From: Isoetes taiwanensis
Taxonomy: Eukaryota; Streptophyta; Lycopodiopsida; Isoetales; Isoetaceae
Direction of reading: 5' to 3'
NCBI GenBank assembly: GCA_021234155.1
Contig: JAJEKV010000030.1
Coordinates: forward strand, 9,990,526 to 10,054,525
Length of the DNA: 64,000 nt
In this document: positions 60,017 to 64,000 of the stretch, piece by piece
Layout of the letters: every line of letters begins with the position of its first letter
Numbering within the stretch: position 1 is the first letter of the stretch
Position numbers and translations under genes: made by a program
Notes under the pieces: generated by a model
Told to the model about the DNA's origin: nothing
The model's input: the letters and a program-made list of their open reading frames with translations, nothing else
Database searches by the model: none

Positions 60017-61293
60017 ATGGGCGCAACTAGGGCGACTAAAAAATGCTCCAGAAATGACACGGCCAGTCCAAGTTCAGGTTCGGCCACGATTTCTGAGCCA
60101 GTTGATGCTGATGTCAATGATAAAAACAAGAAGAAGTCATCCAAGAATGGTGTCGATGCCGCTGCTGGGCAGAAAAAGCCGAAATTGACAGCTGGATATG
60201 CAGAAACAGGGGATTTGGGGCCCGAGATTGATGGTGTCGATGCTATTGCTGGGCAGAAGAAGCCGAATCGAAGATTTGTTGGTCAAAACCTGCAAAACAG
60301 GGGATTTCGTTGTCGGGCGTAAGAAGCTGAACCGAAGATTTGTTGACCGAAACTGCAGAAACAGAGGATTCGGGGCCTTCTGCTGAAACAGGGAATTTCG
60401 AAAATGATAACACAGTAGGGCTGGGCAAACAAAAAACCCACATGAAAACCTCTGCTATGATTGGCAAAACAGGAGTATTTTATTTGTAAACTCGGTGAAT
60501 CGGGGCTAACAAAAACAAAACTGAAAAACGGGAGATGCCGGAGTCACTAAACAGGACTTATTGGATGCGGTTGGGCAAAATGCTGGGCAAAGAATGGAAG
60601 TCTCGACCTTGGCCATGAAAATATCGATGGAAAATTCGTTCAAAACATAGTCGGTGATCTCAAATCATTCTTGCTTGCCCATGTACAATCTGAAATAGAG
60701 AAATGTCAAAGCGGTGATGGATGGCAGAGCTGGAACAATTTAAACATGGTATTCGAATAGAACTGGAAGATTTTAAGCAGGAGGTTATGAAAGGAGATAA
60801 AGATGTTCGAGAGGAGATAATGATAGTGATACAGAATCAGAAAACTATAATAATAAAAATGTATGAGACATTCAAAACCAGCTAGCATCTTTTATGGAAG
60901 AGCAAGAAAGAAAAGAAAAAGCTTTGAATATTGGCGTAGTTGGAATACCGAGCAAACTAAAGAAAAGAACCAAAGAAATTGTACAAGGTTTATGTGAGAA
61001 TGATCTTGAGCTAATGGATCTGAGGCATTACAGATGCATTTCAGTATTGGTAAGCGTAATGGGGGGACAGACACATTATTGTTAAGTTTAAGCTCCACGA
61101 GAGGATAAATTTAATGTATTGAAACGGAAATCCATGCTCAAAGGGAAGAAAATTTGGATCAATGACGACCTTACAAAAACCCGGCTAGAAGAATACAAAG
61201 CTCAATTACAATGTACTCAGGGACTTAAGACAAATGGGGAAGAAAGCATGCGAAGCGCGACAAAGTTGTGGTAGAAAACCAAGAGGACGATAG
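60017..61293 (+). pseudogene. LINE-5 ORF1, heavily decayed
   Basis: Starts 'MGATRATKKCSRNDTASPSS'. The N-terminal region holds an imperfect repeat ('GVDAAAGQKKPK', 'GVDAIAGQKKPNRRFVGQN', then a frame-shifted third 'RRFVDRNCRN'). Then 'VTKQDLLDAVGQ' and 'EEQERKEKALNIGVVGIP' align with LINE-2 ORF1. The coiled coil is full of stops. The end is 'KIWINDDLTKT' type sequence and TAG at 61,291-61,293, one base out of the ORF1 frame here. Confidence 0.75.
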
Positions 61294-64000
61294 GTATTTG
61301 AGACCACCGTAATAACATGTTGGAACATCAATAGTCTTAGCCCAATTATAAAGTAGATGTAATGGGTGAATTATTTAAAAATGTAGATGTTCTATTCTTT
61401 TTAGAAACTTGTGAGAACGAGGAAAAAAAAAAGTTCTTTGGATATTCATGGCTTTGTTTTGATACACTCTGTTTGGTATAATAAAGGATGGCGTTTAAAG
61501 GGTCACGGTGGAATAGCATGTTATGTCAGGGCAAATATGAGACATTTGATCAAACTAGTGACAGGTATGGGTTCAATGCAACACATTTAGATTGAAATCT
61601 TTGGGCGAAAAGGGAAGATCTTTGTCGCAGTTGTTACTTTCCTCACGAGAGAATCTCCGGTTTATATCTGAGCATCTAGGCGGGGATGATGATGCCTTTT
61701 TTAATTTGGAGCGGGATGTGCTTTCCTTAATGCTAGCAGGTGATGTTCTCCTATTGGGAGATTTTAATGGGCGAATCGCCAATAAGCAGGCAGCTATAGC
61801 TAGTATGGAGGGAGACCCTATATGGGTTGAAATGCTTGATGACACGGAATTGGGCCAAAGTGGTTGGAATAGGGCTACTGCAGACAGAATAAGGTGTCCT
61901 ACACCCTCAAGGTAATCATGTCCTCAATATGTGTAGTGGTCTAGATTTAGTGATATATAATGGTATTAATGATGTTTCTGACACGGATAGGTGTACATGT
62001 AGAAATGCTAGTGTGGTGGATCTTGTTCTCGCTAAACCGCAATTTGTAGACCAGATGCTACATATGTATGTAGGGGAAGAGATAGAGAAAATTTCTGATC
62101 ACGCTCCGATAACAGTTGTGTTACATACACGTAAATATAAGCCAATCTAGGAAACTAGCATCATGAAGTCAAGGATACATATGGACTTTCGCAAGGCAGA
62201 TAAATACATGAAAAAGTGTGAAGAAAAGGCATCTGAAAAAATTTGGCCCAGTGATACTGAAAATTTGAGTAAAGAATTAGCAAACCTGATACTAGATGCT
62301 GCGGTTGACTGTTTTGTCTCACGCAGGAAATTGAAAGGATTGCCATGTAATGGCTGGTTTGATGAATCATGTAAAGCAAAGCGAGTAGAATATAAAAAAG
62401 CAAAAGGGGAAAATAGACGGAGGCTTAAAAAAGAGTATGTGGCATTAACCAAGTCAAAAAAGAAAAGCCATGACTTCCAAAGACAGAAAGACTTGGTTGC
62501 AGACCTTATTGTAAACCCCAGGCGGTTCTGGAATAAGTTGAAAACTAGAATGCCACAGGATACTCATCTGGATCCAGCAGCCCTGCTCTGCCAAGTATAT
62601 GAACTTTATCATATGCCAGATATTAATGAAACCAGCGGTGTGGAATATTTGCAGGATGATCGTTTGTGCTTCACTTTAGAGAATTTGGAAGAAGGCTTAA
62701 GCAACCTTGCAAATGGGAAAGCTGCTGATGCAATTGGTCTAATGGCGGAGATGTTCAAATGGGCAGGTAAATCAGTACATATGTCCTTGTTATCTTTACT
62801 TAATACTGTATTGCATAAGGGATTTCCACACACTTGGCAATTGAACAGAGTGTTTCCACTCCATAAGTCGGGAGATGAAAGTGATCCAAGGAATTATAGA
62901 ATGATTTTGGTCAGTAGCTTGTATGCTAAGCTGTTTGCTACTATGCTGAACTGCGAATTGAGTGCTTGGTCAGAGGAGCATAATATTAGGGCCATTGGGC
63001 AAGCAGGTTTTAGACCTAAAAAATCCACAGTGGATCATTTAGTTGCCTTACGTGCTATGATTGATTGTGTCAAAGGGAAGACAAAACCACTTTATGCATG
63101 CTTTGTTGATTATGCTAAGGCATTTGACACAGTATCTCGCCATTATTTATGGGAGAGAATGGAAACCCTAGAGGTGCCGATTGAGCTTAAACGAGCAATA
63201 AGAATACTTTATGAGAAAGTTTTAGTTCAACTATCATTCCCCTACATACAGGAGAGCACAGAGTTGGTGGAAAGCAATATTGGAGTTAAGCAAGGGTGTC
63301 CTTTGTCACCCACCCTGTTTGGTTTGTTCATAGACCAACTAGAAGTTTGGATGGCAGAATATGGTGGGGATGGAACCCCTTTATTTGGTTATGTGGTTTT
63401 ATTGCTCCTTTATGCTGATGATGTGGTTCTTTTATCGCGCTCCATTGCGAGGTGCATGCGAAGCACTTAGATGCTTTGGCCTACTTCTGTGATCAGAAAG
63501 GTATGCGGGTGAATATGACAAAGACTAAGATGATGGTTTTCGGAGCCAATAAAGTGGAACATCTTAAATTTTATTTTAAGGAGGAGCCTGTGGAGATTGT
63601 AACCTTGTATAAATATTTGGGGATACATGTGGACAAAGGGCCTAGTTGGAATCTTGCTGTTGAACATAGAGTAAATGGGGGGCTCAAAGCACTATACAGT
63701 ATGCAGCGTAAAAGTGGAAAAGCAGAGATATGGGATTTCAGTTTGAAGAGGACTTTGTTCCGTGTCTTGGTACAATCAGTTCTATTATACGGATGTGAGG
63801 TGTGGGGTCCACGTCTGTCTGCAGATTCTTGGAAAAAAATTGAGAAAGCACAAAAAAAATTCTTGAGAACTGAAATGGGAACTAAGGCACAAACACCGTA
63901 TGACATGTTGCTTGTGGAATGTGGTATGATGCCTATGGAGGCTGAAGCTTTATGCAGGATGCTCACATATCTCTGTAAGGTGCAATTTGATATGGCAGAA
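61294..64000 (+). pseudogene. LINE-5 ORF2: endonuclease broken, RT open for 435 codons
   Basis: Endonuclease pieces: 'CWNINSL', 'FFLETCENEE', 'GHGGIACYVRANM', 'LLLGDFNGRIANKQ', 'NASVVDLVLA', 'KISDHAPI', broken by frame changes near 61,430, 61,590, 61,915 and 62,150. From 62,163 to 63,470 a continuous frame covers the pre-RT linker ('KSKKKSHDFQRQKDLVAD') and RT: 'NRVFPLHKSGDESDPRNYRM', 'GQAGFRPKKSTVDHLVALRA', 'FVDYAKAFDTVS', 'GVKQGCPLSPTLFGLFIDQ', catalytic 'YADDVVLL'. A frame change near 63,450 leads to the thumb and 'LYGCEVWGPRLS'. The sequence continues past the window. Confidence 0.87.

Larger units (their letters stand above)
60015..64000 (+). mobile_element. LINE copy 5, runs off the window
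   Basis: ORF1 (decayed), UAG junction, endonuclease pieces and a long open RT. The 3' part lies beyond 64,000. Its RT is closest to LINE-2 ('FVDYAKAFDTVSR', 'SIGVKQGCPLSPTLFG' type), so these two are one subfamily. Confidence 0.88.

Overview
This window looks like nuclear DNA of a land plant with a large, repeat-rich genome. The evidence is Ty1/copia elements with the plant-type initiator-Met primer binding site, PIF/Harbinger and CACTA DNA transposons, and an intron-rich ATIC purine-biosynthesis gene whose sequence reads like plant homologues and which has an N-terminal presequence. The LINEs have an L1-ORF1p-like first ORF and an endonuclease-RT-zinc-finger second ORF. They are not the usual angiosperm types, so a fern, lycophyte or other non-angiosperm is my guess. 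I cannot prove that.

Layout. 1-20.9 kb: no intact gene. It holds a decayed coiled-coil gene on the + strand (about 7.97-10.7 kb), a GC-rich stretch of unknown origin (16.8-18.9 kb) and an AT-rich stretch (19.76-20.56 kb). 20.9-26.4 kb: two arms of a large inverted repeat (about 0.6 kb each) enclosing one CACTA terminus and a scrap of copia integrase. 27.0-30.3 kb: two convergent copia remnants, one with RNase H and the start of a 3' LTR (+), the other with gag-protease-integrase and a PBS (-). 35.0-37.95 kb (-): an 11-exon ATIC gene with canonical splice sites but several single-base indels and a stop, so it reads as a non-processed pseudogene. 39.9 kb to the end: a chain of transposable elements, nearly all abutting (TC)n or (CCCT)n microsatellite.

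In that chain the order is: Harbinger-1 (intact transposase, nearly deleted Myb-like ORF), interrupted near its 3' end by an RT-less copia element flanked by a 330-bp direct duplication; a tRNA-derived SINE embedded in TC tract; Harbinger-2 (truncated transposase, nearly complete Myb-like ORF); then five LINE copies, all on the + strand and head-to-tail, each separated by TC or CCCT microsatellite.

The most interesting signal is this microsatellite-resident community. A LINE family appears to sit in (TC)n DNA. Its ORF1 and ORF2 are in one frame, separated by a single UAG with no conserved ORF2 start codon. A SINE in the same kind of site ends in almost the same 3' tail as the LINE (17 of 19 positions by eye), which suggests the LINE machinery moved the SINE. 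The two Harbinger copies have complementary deletions, so between them they still encode both proteins the family normally needs.

All alignments and counts were made by eye from the sequence. No database search was possible.
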